Origin: Litoreibacter halocynthiae | Lineage (GTDB): Bacteria > Pseudomonadota > Alphaproteobacteria > Rhodobacterales > Rhodobacteraceae | Direction of reading: 5' to 3' | DNA length: 64,000 nt | Assembly: GCF_004365635.1 (NCBI RefSeq) | Contig: NZ_SOBH01000005.1 | Location: 47,609-111,608, forward strand | Shown: positions 16,918 to 24,428 of the stretch, in pieces | How the letters are laid out: the number at the start of each line of letters is the position of its first letter | Position numbering within the stretch: the first letter of the stretch is position 1 | Notes under the pieces: generated by a model | What the model saw: only the letters and a program-made list of their open reading frames with translations | Told to the model about the DNA's origin: nothing | The model's database searches: none | Program-made: the position numbers and the translations under genes

Positions 16918-17145
16918 GCAAAATCATCTACTTTGGTAATACCAATTCGGGTGAGTATATTTGAAGTCAGCTGTACGTCCAGATAGGGTGCTGTCGCATA
17001 GATTGGGCTCGAAGCGGTCATCTGATAGCTTTGGTCAGTTGACTGGTGCCAGCCCGCAGCGGACATTGGATCGTGAGTGCGTTCGGCGGGTTGGCGGACG
17101 GAGCGCCATTTCGCTGCAGCTGCGCCAAGGTCTGCTATCGACTTT

Positions 17146-17562
17146 TCAATGATCTCTTTCACAAAGCTCATGATCTGCCAAAGACGCCAGCACGTAACAG
17201 TCTTCGGATATGCCGTGCCCATCACAGCCTTTTGAAATTCGCGTAAGTTCTTTTTCCAATAGCTTGAGCCGTTTCATCTTCTCGCGCACGTCGGCCAGCT
17301 GCGAAACAGCGATGTCGGTTGCTGCCTCGCAGGATCGGTCTGGGTGTTCCTGTAGTTCGATGAGCGAAGAGATAGCCTCAATCGAAAAGCCCAGATCGCG
17401 GGCGTGACGGATGAAACTCAATCGTTCCAATCCGTCCTTATCGTACCGCCTTTGGTTGCCACTTGTGCGCTCGGCCTCTGCCAAAAGCCCCATTTCCTCG
17501 TAGTAGCGGATCGTCGGAACTTTGACCTTTGTGCGCTTTGAAAGCTCGCCGATAGAAAACAT
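17146..17562 (-). CDS. MerR-family metal-responsive regulator (second copy)
   Basis: A 138-residue MerR protein, 'FSIGELSKRTKVKVPTIRYYEEMGLL', with the ligand cysteines at 78, 113 and 122. This is the divalent-metal (Zn/Cd/Pb) pattern seen in the regulator at 13027, so the two are paralogues. Start ATG 17562 begins the usual MerR N-terminus; the longer frame runs into the divergent gene's promoter. It is divergent from the CDF-type gene at 17636, with a MerR-type operator between them, the standard arrangement for self- and target-regulation. Confidence 0.9.
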   Translation of the reverse strand: MFSIGELSKRTKVKVPTIRYYEEMGLLAEAERTSGNQRRYDKDGLERLSFIRHARDLGFSIEAISSLIELQEHPDRSCEAATDIAVSQLADVREKMKRLKLLEKELTRISKGCDGHGISEDCYVLASLADHELCERDH

Positions 17563-17573
17563 GAAGAAACCTC

Positions 17574-17604
17574 TTGAACCTCTAGTCACTAGAGACATTA
17601 CACT
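17574..17604 (+). promoter_or_regulatory. MerR-type promoter between merR and CDF-type gene
   Basis: TTGAAC at 17574-17579, 19-bp spacer with CTCTAGTCACTAGAG, TACACT at 17599-17604. It sits directly before the divergent merR start (17562), so binding should also affect merR transcription. Confidence 0.8.
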
Positions 17605-17635
17605 ATCATTGACATCAGATGAAAGAGGATTCCCC

Positions 17636-18271
17636 ATGGCAGGTTGCTGCGGACATGACGCCAAGTTTGACGGCGTATCAGACGACTACAAGCGACGGCT
17701 CTGGATCGTTATTGCCTTAAACGCGACAATGTTCGCGGTTGAAATGACTGCGGGACACTTGGCGAAGTCACAGGCTTTGCAAGCCGATGCTCTCGACTTC
17801 GCGGGCGATGCAATGACCTACGGCATTTCTCTGGCCGTCATTGGTGCCTCACTTCGCGCACGCACAAATGCCGCGCTGTTCAAGGGTTTCAGCCTTTTGT
17901 TAATGGGGCTTTGGGTCTTCGGATCGACCGTCTACCGTGTTTTTTATGTCGGGGTTCCCACAGCCGAGATTATGGGCGCAGTTGGCTTTCTGGCCTTGCT
18001 CACGAACCTTGCCAGTGTGTTCTTACTGGTGCGCTACAAGGATGGTGACGCCAACGTGCGGTCGGTTTGGCTATGCTCGCGCAATGACGCCATAGGCAAC
18101 GTCGCCGTAATGTTCGCCGCCTTGGGCGTCTGGGGCACCGCAACAGGTTGGCCTGATTTGATCGTCGCAACAATCATGGCTGGGCTGTTCTTGTCGTCCG
18201 CTTTCCAGATCGTGCGCCAAGCCCTCGCAGAGCGGCGTGAAATAATCGACCACAAACACGCGGAGGCATGA
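17636..18271 (+). CDS. CDF-type cation transporter, short form
   Basis: A 211-residue membrane protein starting 'MAGCCGHD', whose CC-x-H start may bind metal. It has about five to six helices, with 'LQADALDFAGDAMTYG' (D..D) and 'VWLCSRNDAIGNVAVM' (N-D) in place of the usual HxxxD pairs; the family is recognisable as the cation-efflux membrane domain. It lacks the cytoplasmic C-terminal domain. GAGGA precedes ATG 17636. It is divergent from a MerR gene and overlaps the following methyltransferase-like gene by four bases. Metal selectivity differs perhaps from the CDF at 14315. Confidence 0.82.
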   Translation: MAGCCGHDAKFDGVSDDYKRRLWIVIALNATMFAVEMTAGHLAKSQALQADALDFAGDAMTYGISLAVIGASLRARTNAALFKGFSLLLMGLWVFGSTVYRVFYVGVPTAEIMGAVGFLALLTNLASVFLLVRYKDGDANVRSVWLCSRNDAIGNVAVMFAALGVWGTATGWPDLIVATIMAGLFLSSAFQIVRQALAERREIIDHKHAEA

Positions 18272-18819
18272 TGGAGGGCTTTCTGGTTATTCTGGGTCTT
18301 GGGGTTGCTGCTATGACCCTTGCAGCAATCCTCTGGTCGATTGCCTTTCCTGATCGACGGATATGGCCACCAAAACGCTACACTACACTCACGCCTTTCC
18401 TTGTCTGGGTGCCAACATTCACACTGTTTGGGGTTCTTATCCTGCTTGGTGTCTGGGGTTGGGCCGATCTGGCCATACCCAGTTGGTTGCGGTTTGGTGT
18501 CGGCCTGCCACTCATCCTGATCGGCAACGTCGTCGTGTGGATGGAAGTCTCACATTTTGGAGTGCCGCAGACTGGGGGAGCCAAAGGCACCCTGCGCACC
18601 GAGGGCATGTACCGCTACTCTCGGAACCCGCAGTATATAGCTGATATTGGCATCGTCATTGGTTGGATGATCCTGTCAGCAGCGCCTTGGGCCATGGTCG
18701 TCGGACTGGCTGGAATAGTGGTGCTTATTGCCGCGCCATTTTCCGAGGAGCCTTGGCTAAAAGATAAATATGGCAGCGCCTTCGATAACTACTCGCCGCG
18801 GGTACGGCGGTTCCTATAA
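18268..18819 (+). CDS. Isoprenylcysteine methyltransferase-like membrane protein (copy 2)
   Basis: A 183-residue protein, clearly a paralogue of the protein at 15229: both share 'IWPPKRYT', 'WLRFGVGLPLILIGN', 'FGVPQTGGAKG', 'GMYRYSRNPQY' and the 'EEPWLKDKYGSAFDNY' tail. The ATGA overlap with the CDF-type gene is kept in both copies. The repeated coupling of this enzyme type to a cation exporter argues for a shared task in metal efflux or in repairing the membrane. Its methyl acceptor is unknown. Confidence 0.78.
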   Translation: MMEGFLVILGLGVAAMTLAAILWSIAFPDRRIWPPKRYTTLTPFLVWVPTFTLFGVLILLGVWGWADLAIPSWLRFGVGLPLILIGNVVVWMEVSHFGVPQTGGAKGTLRTEGMYRYSRNPQYIADIGIVIGWMILSAAPWAMVVGLAGIVVLIAAPFSEEPWLKDKYGSAFDNYSPRVRRFL

Positions 18820-18968
18820 GGTAATGCAACACCGACCAAAGCCGACTTTCGCCGCGCCACAGAATGTCGGCAAAGGGCTCCTTCGAGACCTTCGCTGCCA
18901 TCTGCTCCAATGACCGGTACGCTCGCAGACCCTTTCCATCAATATGAACTGGCGGCTGCCTGAGAATC

Positions 18969-19196
18969 CTATCCACTGTCACTTTTTCGAATCCGCGTGA
19001 GTGCGTCGAAGTCGATTTCTTCCTTCTGCTCGTCACTTATATCCGGCCGGGTTTCCGATACCGGCTGGGGCCCATGGACGTCCCACATCACCGCATGCGC
19101 GCCTGTAGTCCAGCGATATACCCAACCAACAATGCTGTACCCATCGGTCCCTATTAGATTGGCGATCGCGACGCCCTCACCCCTATCATCGTTCAC
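18969..19196 (-). CDS. Hypothetical protein
   Basis: A 75-residue acidic frame, 'GTDGYSIVGWVYRWTTGAHAVMWDVHG', with a hydrophobic-aromatic middle and charged tail. No signal peptide or membrane segment is convincing. It lies between the metal island and the T4SS block. No family recognised; it is retained as a gene because it is a well-formed frame with no competing gene. Confidence 0.35.
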   Translation of the reverse strand: MNDDRGEGVAIANLIGTDGYSIVGWVYRWTTGAHAVMWDVHGPQPVSETRPDISDEQKEEIDFDALTRIRKSDSG

Positions 19197-19365
19197 TGTT
19201 TACTAACTTCCTGCACTGTGGCGCTGCAAATTGCGGCGTGTGGTTGCAGAGCGTTCACTACGACCGCGCGCCGGACTTCGTTGATTTTGGCTACCTGGTC
19301 CTCGATGAGGGAATGATCATGAGACCGAGAAAATGGGTTCCCGCGTTCTCAACAATTCATTGGCT

Positions 19366-19623
19366 TCAAATCCTGTGGTCGGGCTCCGTGGCGGCTTCAA
19401 CGGTCGCCAGAACCTCGAACGGGTCAAAGCCGATGGCGCGCGCCAAGACGACCAGCTCGACAACGTCGACCCGGCGCTGACCGCTTTCAAGACGGGCAAT
19501 AAGGGATTGGTGGCATCTGAGCCTATCCGCCAAGTCTTTCTGGCCCAAGCCTGCGCTTTTGCGCGCGTCGACCAACGCCTGGCAGAGTGCCACCTGCCCT
19601 TTGCTTCTGATTGTTTTTGCCAC
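19366..19623 (-). CDS. Xre-family helix-turn-helix regulator
   Basis: An 85-residue DNA-binding protein: 'LVDARKSAGLGQKDLADRLRCHQSLIARLESGQRRVDVVELVVLARAIG' is a classic Cro/CI helix-turn-helix. It starts with GTG at 19623. Two dyads lie directly upstream (19625-19645 and 19668-19682), suitable for autoregulation. Located next to the start of the secretion operon, it may control transfer genes; that is inferred from position only. Confidence 0.8.
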   Translation of the reverse strand: MAKTIRSKGQVALCQALVDARKSAGLGQKDLADRLRCHQSLIARLESGQRRVDVVELVVLARAIGFDPFEVLATVEAATEPDHRI

Positions 19624-19624
19624 G

Positions 19625-19645
19625 CGTCACATACCTTTTGTGACG
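19625..19645 (-). promoter_or_regulatory. Dyad just upstream of the Xre gene
   Basis: CGTCACA and TGTGACG separated by 7 bp form a perfect 7-bp inverted repeat that abuts the GTG start. A further dyad, ATCTA-N5-TAGAT, lies at 19668-19682. Both are plausible operators for the encoded Xre protein. Confidence 0.4.
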
Positions 19646-19747
19646 TCGCTAGCGGATGAAATCTGTTATCTAAAAAGTAGATATATGAGGGTGTTATCGG
19701 CGTCTGGTTTCCATGGGCTGCAAGTCTGATGCTCCCGAGGTTGGCCA

Positions 19748-20068
19748 TCAATCCCCTACCAATTGCAGAAATCGGCCATAGTCCTCGCTGACTTCGCGCG
19801 CTTCCTCGAAAGCGCGGGCGCGCTCGCTGTCGAGGCAACGGAAGTAGCTCTGGATATCCTGGATGTAGTCTTCGAAATCGCCACGGATGATGTCCGCATA
19901 GTCCCGCGCCGCCTGCGAATCGCTTGGCAGGAAGGGACGGGCCGGGGCGAAGCAGGATTCCGCCAAAACCGGCCCGGGAACGCAGATTAGAAGGACCATA
20001 GCTTGCAATGGGAGCAGGCATGTCAACCTTGGGTTTCTCAAACCTGTTATCTCCTTGATCGCAGACAC
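19748..20068 (-). CDS. Exported protein near the T4SS, unknown function
   Basis: A 106-residue frame with a hydrophobic segment ending 'VPGPVLAESC', a likely signal peptide cleaved after Ala-Glu or Ala, and a mature part of about 65 residues with two cysteines ('ESCFAPARPFLP' and 'FRCLDSERA') that may pair. The first ~20 residues may be extra, since a shorter start at the internal Met ('MVLLICVPG') also gives a signal peptide. It faces away from the virB operon. No family recognised. Confidence 0.5.
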   Translation of the reverse strand: MSAIKEITGLRNPRLTCLLPLQAMVLLICVPGPVLAESCFAPARPFLPSDSQAARDYADIIRGDFEDYIQDIQSYFRCLDSERARAFEEAREVSEDYGRFLQLVGD

Positions 20069-20131
20069 TGGCCGTGACTAGTGTTTGCGTGACCAAACTA
20101 CAGCTAAAGCACGATATTACATCTTGCAGTT

Positions 20132-20145
20132 GATAGTATACTATC
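20132..20145. promoter_or_regulatory. Perfect palindrome GATAGTATACTATC upstream of the T4SS operon
   Basis: A 14-bp perfect palindrome, followed by GTAA, 52 bp before the first gene of the operon. Related A+T-rich sites with a shared TAT(A)xTATCGTA core occur upstream of mobC (41389-41398) and upstream of the gene at 52389 (52411-52426), so a common regulator is likely. Confidence 0.45.
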
Positions 20146-20197
20146 GTAACTCTGGGCTTCAAGTGGGAATGCCTGGGGTCGCGCCATTGGAGAAAGC

Positions 20198-20578
20198 GTG
20201 AGCCGGGCCATGAACTGGGACATCGAAGCACCAAATGTGGTTACGGAAGCCAGGTTCCGCGAGCTCGTGGAAAGCGGCTATAGCGCAGAAATCCTGTGCC
20301 AGGAGTCGGCACATAAGAAAGGCCCCAGCTATTACGGGGTCTGGATCATGCGCGTTGTCTCTGATGATGGCGTGGAAAAGCTCCTCGTCACTGCGCGCAC
20401 CCGGACGACTTACAACGATATCAAGATCCGCGAGTTCAAGACGATCTCTGGCGTGGTGTCATTCTTCATTGGCCTTGGCTTTGCACATGTCGACCTGCCG
20501 CTTGAGGCGGGGACAAGCCGTACGCACAAACTCGCCCCGCCAGACAAAGCCCCATCAGACAAGGACGCTGGCAGCTAA
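20198..20578 (+). CDS. Hypothetical protein opening the T4SS operon
   Basis: A 126-residue soluble protein, 'FRELVESGYSAEILCQESAHKKGPSYYGVWIMRVV', with a Lys/Pro-rich tail. It starts at GTG 20198, five bases after GGAG. No family was recognised. It overlaps the likely start of the transglycosylase gene and shares its direction, so it is probably part of the transfer operon. The arrangement beside an AT-rich palindrome suggests regulation, not shown. Confidence 0.55.
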   Translation: MSRAMNWDIEAPNVVTEARFRELVESGYSAEILCQESAHKKGPSYYGVWIMRVVSDDGVEKLLVTARTRTTYNDIKIREFKTISGVVSFFIGLGFAHVDLPLEAGTSRTHKLAPPDKAPSDKDAGS

Positions 20579-21236
20579 CCTCGTCTGTCTCTGGCTGGTC
20601 GCAGCACCTGCCTCAGCTCAAATGGTCCTGGTCATGGAGAGCGACGGCTCTCTGACCCCATCCCGGTCTCAGAACAGTTTTGCCCGGAACTACAATGACG
20701 GCATTGGTCAGGGTTCGGCCTCCGATGGGATCGCGATCTTCGGCGAGGTAGAGGCCGAGCAAGAGGGCGTCCAAGTCGCGGCCCTTGCCCGCCCGACTCC
20801 CCTGCCCCGCGCCGATGTCCTCTCCGGGATTCAGACCACGGCCTTGCGCTATGCCGGCCATCCCGGCCTGCGTCGCGCGGGGCTTTCCGTGACGGATTGG
20901 CTGGCTCTCTATCGGGCCAATATCGAGGTTGAGAGCGCCTACCGGCAGGATGCGATTTCAAGTGCAGGTGCTATTGGCCTTGGTCAGCTGATGCCCGACA
21001 CCGCGCGCGACCTCGGCGTTGACCCGCGTGATCCGCTGCAGAACCTTGATGGCTCCGCCCGCTACCTCGCGATGATGCTGGAGACATTCGGCGATCCGCA
21101 CCTGGCGCTGGCGGCCTACAACGCGGGGCCGGATGCCGTGCGCCAACACGGTGGCATTCCCCCTTACCGAGAAACCCAGAACCACGTGGCCCGCGTCATG
21201 GCCGTTGTGGCCCGATTGGAAGGATCAAATTCATGA
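20487..21236 (+). CDS. virB1: Lytic transglycosylase (VirB1-like)
   Basis: Specialised transglycosylases open peptidoglycan for the secretion apparatus. The C-terminal half has the SLT motifs: 'NIEVESAYRQDAISSAGAIGLGQLMPDTARDL' with the catalytic Glu in the ES pair, and 'LALAAYNAGPDAVRQHGG'. Upstream is 'LVCLWLVAAPASAQ', a signal-peptide core. The start is uncertain: ATG 20487 gives a long, Arg-rich n-region and overlaps the gene before; a nearer non-ATG start is possible. It overlaps virB2 by four bases. Confidence 0.82.
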   Translation: MSTCRLRRGQAVRTNSPRQTKPHQTRTLAANLVCLWLVAAPASAQMVLVMESDGSLTPSRSQNSFARNYNDGIGQGSASDGIAIFGEVEAEQEGVQVAALARPTPLPRADVLSGIQTTALRYAGHPGLRRAGLSVTDWLALYRANIEVESAYRQDAISSAGAIGLGQLMPDTARDLGVDPRDPLQNLDGSARYLAMMLETFGDPHLALAAYNAGPDAVRQHGGIPPYRETQNHVARVMAVVARLEGSNS

Positions 21237-21628
21237 TGTCCCAACCTTTTTGGAAATCATTCCTCAGAACATTTATCGGCAATGTCACGAGAGCGCGCAG
21301 CGCGGCAGTGCATTGGCGATACCGCTTTTTCCAAACAAGTTGGTTTTCAAACCTCTTTGTCGCCTCGCTGGCGCTATTCCTGTTCATTGCCGAGCCCGCC
21401 CTTGCACAAAGCATCGATCTCTCCCCGATCCAGAGCTTGTTGCAGGGCATTGTCGACGCGCTGACCGGCCCCCTTGGTGTGGTCATCGCGACGCTTGCCG
21501 TTCTCGGGGTCTTTCTCAGCTGGTTCTTCAACATCATCGACCTGCGCCAGGCGCTTTGGGTCCTTGTCGGCATCGCCGGTGTTGCCGCCGCCCCCACCAT
21601 CGTTGCCGCGGTCTTTGCCGGTGGCTGA
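21233..21628 (+). CDS. virB2: VirB2/TrbC-family pilin
   Basis: The major pilin subunit of a type IV secretion system. The 131-residue product has a long signal segment ('NLFVASLALFLFIAEPALAQ') followed by two hydrophobic helices around 'GIVDALTGPLGVVIATLAVLGVF' and 'ALWVLVGIAGVAAAPTIVAAVF', the usual pilin shape. It overlaps virB1 and virB3. The mature pilin would be about 70 residues. Confidence 0.88.
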   Translation: MMSQPFWKSFLRTFIGNVTRARSAAVHWRYRFFQTSWFSNLFVASLALFLFIAEPALAQSIDLSPIQSLLQGIVDALTGPLGVVIATLAVLGVFLSWFFNIIDLRQALWVLVGIAGVAAAPTIVAAVFAGG

Positions 21629-21899
21629 GCGCTCACCCCTCTTCCTGGGCCTCGTGCGGCCGCCCAAGCTTCTGGGCCTGCCCATCATGTATGCGATGGT
21701 CTGGCTCTTCGGTTCGGTGCTTCTCTTCGTCTGGGTCCAGCACATCGCGGTGCTGGGCGTGGCCGCCCTTCTTTATCCGGTGCTGTGGAAGGCCGCGGAT
21801 TGGGACCCGCGTTTCATAGATGTGATGATGACAGCCCTGCAGGAGACACCGCCCACGCGCAACAGGTCCATCCATGGCGGGGACAGCTATGCCCCGTGA
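21621..21899 (+). CDS. virB3: VirB3-family inner-membrane protein
   Basis: A 92-residue protein read from GTG 21621, overlapping the end of virB2 by eight bases. It begins 'VAERSPLFLGLVRPPKLLGLP', the conserved N-terminus of VirB3/TrbD ('LF.GLTRP....G'), then one or two membrane segments and 'YPVLWKAADWDPRFIDVM'. VirB3 works with VirB4 at the inner membrane. Its start codon is a GTG inside virB2 and it is short, so it is easy to miss. Confidence 0.88.
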   Translation: MAERSPLFLGLVRPPKLLGLPIMYAMVWLFGSVLLFVWVQHIAVLGVAALLYPVLWKAADWDPRFIDVMMTALQETPPTRNRSIHGGDSYAP

Positions 21900-24264
21900 T
21901 GAAGCCCCTGATGCTGCGCTCGATCCCCGCACGATGACGCCGGAATGGTATGCGCGCGAGACCCGCCTTGCGCATATGCTGCCCTATGTGAGCCTCGTCG
22001 ATGGCCAGACCGTGCGCACCCGGGTTAATGAGCTCTTCCGCTGCATCCGGCTCGAGGGGATCAACAGCTACACGACGGACGATGCCTATCTCGACAAGGT
22101 GACGGCGCTTTTTGCCCGCATCGTCGCGCAACTTGGGCCGGAATTCAGCTATTACGTCCACAAGGTCTCCAAGGCCATCAAACCTGATCTCGACCCCATC
22201 CGCGAGGACAGCTTCGCAGGCGAGGTGGACCGGCGCTGGCGCGCGAAACTCGAGACCAGCGGGCTCCGCGACAAAACACTGACGCTCACCGTCATTCACC
22301 GCCCGCCTCCGAAAAGCCTCCTGCCGCACCTCGGCCGCAGCGCGCCGGACCGACTGAAGGAGGAGACCCGCAAACGCCTGCAGCGCCTCGGTGAGGCTGT
22401 GAACGTCTTCCTCTCGGGGCTGACCGAGCTCAGGCCGCGCCTGCTGTCAGCCGGATCGGGAGAGTTGGTGGGATTTTTGGGCGCGCTCAACACGGGCACC
22501 GAGCTGCCGCTCTACCCGGCCAACACCTACGGCTTTCTGTCCTGCAACGTCGCCAATACCCGCGTGACGTTTCAGGGGGACCATTTCGAGCTCTCGGAAG
22601 GCGTCGTGGGCCACCGCTACGGCAAGAGTTTCACCATCGGGGAATACTCGGAAGGCACCTCCTGCACCATGTTCGACATGCTGAACCTGCCGGTCGACAT
22701 GATCGTGACGCACTCCTTCACGCCGATCAATTCGAACCTCATGGCAGGCCGCATCAAGCGGCAAAAGCGGCAGATGCAGGCGAGCCAGGACGCAGCCCTC
22801 TCGCTCATGGAAGCCCTCGACATCGCCGCCGATGATCTCGAGGCCAAGCGCCAAAGCTTCGGCGAACACCATATGGTCGTGACGCTCTTCTGCGAAACGC
22901 TGGATGAGCTGCAGACGCTCAGCGCCGAAATCGTGAACGCCGCCGCGACCGAAGGCGTGAAAATGATCGGCGAGCGGGTCGCGGCCAAGGCGCATTACCT
23001 CAGCCAGCATCCCGGCAACCAGCCCAAGCGCGTGCGTGCCAGCGCCGTCACCAATCGCAACTTCGCGGATTTTGCGGCCTTTCACCGGACACAGCTCGGC
23101 AAACCGGCCGCGAAAACCCCATGGGGCCGGGTCGTCACTTATTTGCCCACGCCGGAGCAGAGCGCCTACCGGTTTTCCTATCACGAGCAAGGCTCGCCCG
23201 ACAAAGAACCCACCAGCGGCCATACCCTGATCATGGGGCGGCCCGGGTCAGGTAAGTCTGTGCTTTCGGCCTTCCTGATGACCCAGGCCCGTCGAGCAGG
23301 GGCGCGGATCTTCGTCTTCGATTACCGTCTTGGTATGGAGATGGCGGTCCGCGCCAATGGCGGGCGCTACGCCTCCCTGAACGCCGGTCAGCCCACGGGC
23401 CTCAACCCGCTCTGGACCGAGACCGATGCCCGCGGCACCGCCTGGCTCTCGGACTGGCTTGCCACCCTGCTCTACCGCGCCGACAAGCCGCTCACTCCTG
23501 CCCAGACCAATCGCATCCAAGAAGTCGTGCGCCAGAACGCGCAGGCCACAAACCCCGCCTTGCGGAACTGGCGGGATTTCGCATCGCTTTTTGTGTCCAC
23601 CGATGATGGCGGCGATCTGCACCAGCGCCTGCTCGAGTGGACCGAAGACGGCCGCTACGGCTGGATCTTCGGGCAGAGCCTCGAGGACACGTTCTCGCTC
23701 AAGGGCGATGTCGTGGGCTTCGATCTGACCGGCATTCTCGACAGCGAGGCCGACAAGGAACGGATGGCGGTCCTGTCCTATCTTTTCCGCCGGGTCGAGC
23801 GCGAGATCGAGGACCGCCGCCCCACCATCATCGTGATCGACGAGGCCTGGAAGGCGCTCGACAACGCTTATTTCGCCGAACGGCTGTCGAACTGGCTGGT
23901 GACCGCGCGCAAGCAGAACACGGTTGCCGTGATGATGACGCAATACGCAAGCCAGCTTGAGCGCACCCGGACCGGCAAGACCATCGTCGAGGCGGTGCCG
24001 ACGCAGATCCTGCTGCCCAATATCCGCGCGCAGCCTGCGGACTACGCCATGCTGAACCTCTCGGAGAAGGAACTCGACGTCCTTCTCAACACGGGCAGCA
24101 ACAGCCGCTTGGCGCTGATCCGCGACGATCAGGGCTCAATCGTCGTCGATGCCGATCTGAGCGCCCTTGGGCCCAATCTCACGATCCTTGGCGGCATGGA
24201 AAAGGGCGAAGCGCTTGTCGGCGCTGATTACCGCACCCGCCCAGATTTTTGGAGGCTTTCATGA
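21874..24264 (+). CDS. virB4: VirB4-family ATPase of the T4SS
   Basis: The energising inner-membrane ATPase, 796 residues, typical length. The N-terminal half is the VirB4/CagE domain; the C-terminal half is the RecA-like motor with Walker A GRPGSGKS at residues 455-462 and Walker B 'PTIIVIDEAWKALDN'. It begins 'MAGTAMPRDEAPD' (ATG 21874) or at the inner ATG 21889; both overlap virB3. It should dock with VirB3, VirB8 and the coupling protein. Confidence 0.93.
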   Translation: MAGTAMPRDEAPDAALDPRTMTPEWYARETRLAHMLPYVSLVDGQTVRTRVNELFRCIRLEGINSYTTDDAYLDKVTALFARIVAQLGPEFSYYVHKVSKAIKPDLDPIREDSFAGEVDRRWRAKLETSGLRDKTLTLTVIHRPPPKSLLPHLGRSAPDRLKEETRKRLQRLGEAVNVFLSGLTELRPRLLSAGSGELVGFLGALNTGTELPLYPANTYGFLSCNVANTRVTFQGDHFELSEGVVGHRYGKSFTIGEYSEGTSCTMFDMLNLPVDMIVTHSFTPINSNLMAGRIKRQKRQMQASQDAALSLMEALDIAADDLEAKRQSFGEHHMVVTLFCETLDELQTLSAEIVNAAATEGVKMIGERVAAKAHYLSQHPGNQPKRVRASAVTNRNFADFAAFHRTQLGKPAAKTPWGRVVTYLPTPEQSAYRFSYHEQGSPDKEPTSGHTLIMGRPGSGKSVLSAFLMTQARRAGARIFVFDYRLGMEMAVRANGGRYASLNAGQPTGLNPLWTETDARGTAWLSDWLATLLYRADKPLTPAQTNRIQEVVRQNAQATNPALRNWRDFASLFVSTDDGGDLHQRLLEWTEDGRYGWIFGQSLEDTFSLKGDVVGFDLTGILDSEADKERMAVLSYLFRRVEREIEDRRPTIIVIDEAWKALDNAYFAERLSNWLVTARKQNTVAVMMTQYASQLERTRTGKTIVEAVPTQILLPNIRAQPADYAMLNLSEKELDVLLNTGSNSRLALIRDDQGSIVVDADLSALGPNLTILGGMEKGEALVGADYRTRPDFWRLS

Positions 24265-24428
24265 TCCGTATTCTTATCGCTTTGGCTGCGCTCGGCGCGC
24301 TGGCCTCCTGCACCCAGTATCGGGAGCCGCAGGCCAATTGCTTTTCCTTTCTCGCCTCGACGGCAGCGACAGCCCAGGATTGCCACTTCGCACCGCTCGG
24401 TGCGCCGGAGGGCGACGTTGAAGTCTAG
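24261..24428 (+). CDS. virB7: Small lipoprotein, candidate VirB7
   Basis: A 55-residue lipoprotein, 'MIRILIALAALGALASCTQY', with a lipobox LASC at about residue 17 and two further cysteines (NCF and DCHF). It starts at ATG 24261, overlapping virB4 by four bases, with GGAGG just upstream. VirB7 in other systems is a similar small lipoprotein forming disulfides with VirB9, and no other VirB7 is seen in this operon. Assignment rests on size, lipobox, cysteines and place; sequence similarity is low, as is usual for VirB7. Confidence 0.55.
   Translation: MIRILIALAALGALASCTQYREPQANCFSFLASTAATAQDCHFAPLGAPEGDVEV

Noticed and set aside
16908..17225. A 105-residue minus-strand frame next to the second merR
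   Set aside because: It overlaps the end of merR in another frame; the translation has no recognised motif and no ribosome site.
18725..19036. A 103-residue minus-strand frame after the second metal cassette
   Set aside because: It crosses the end of the methyltransferase-like gene and has no convincing family; possibly an old transposase scrap, too weak to call.
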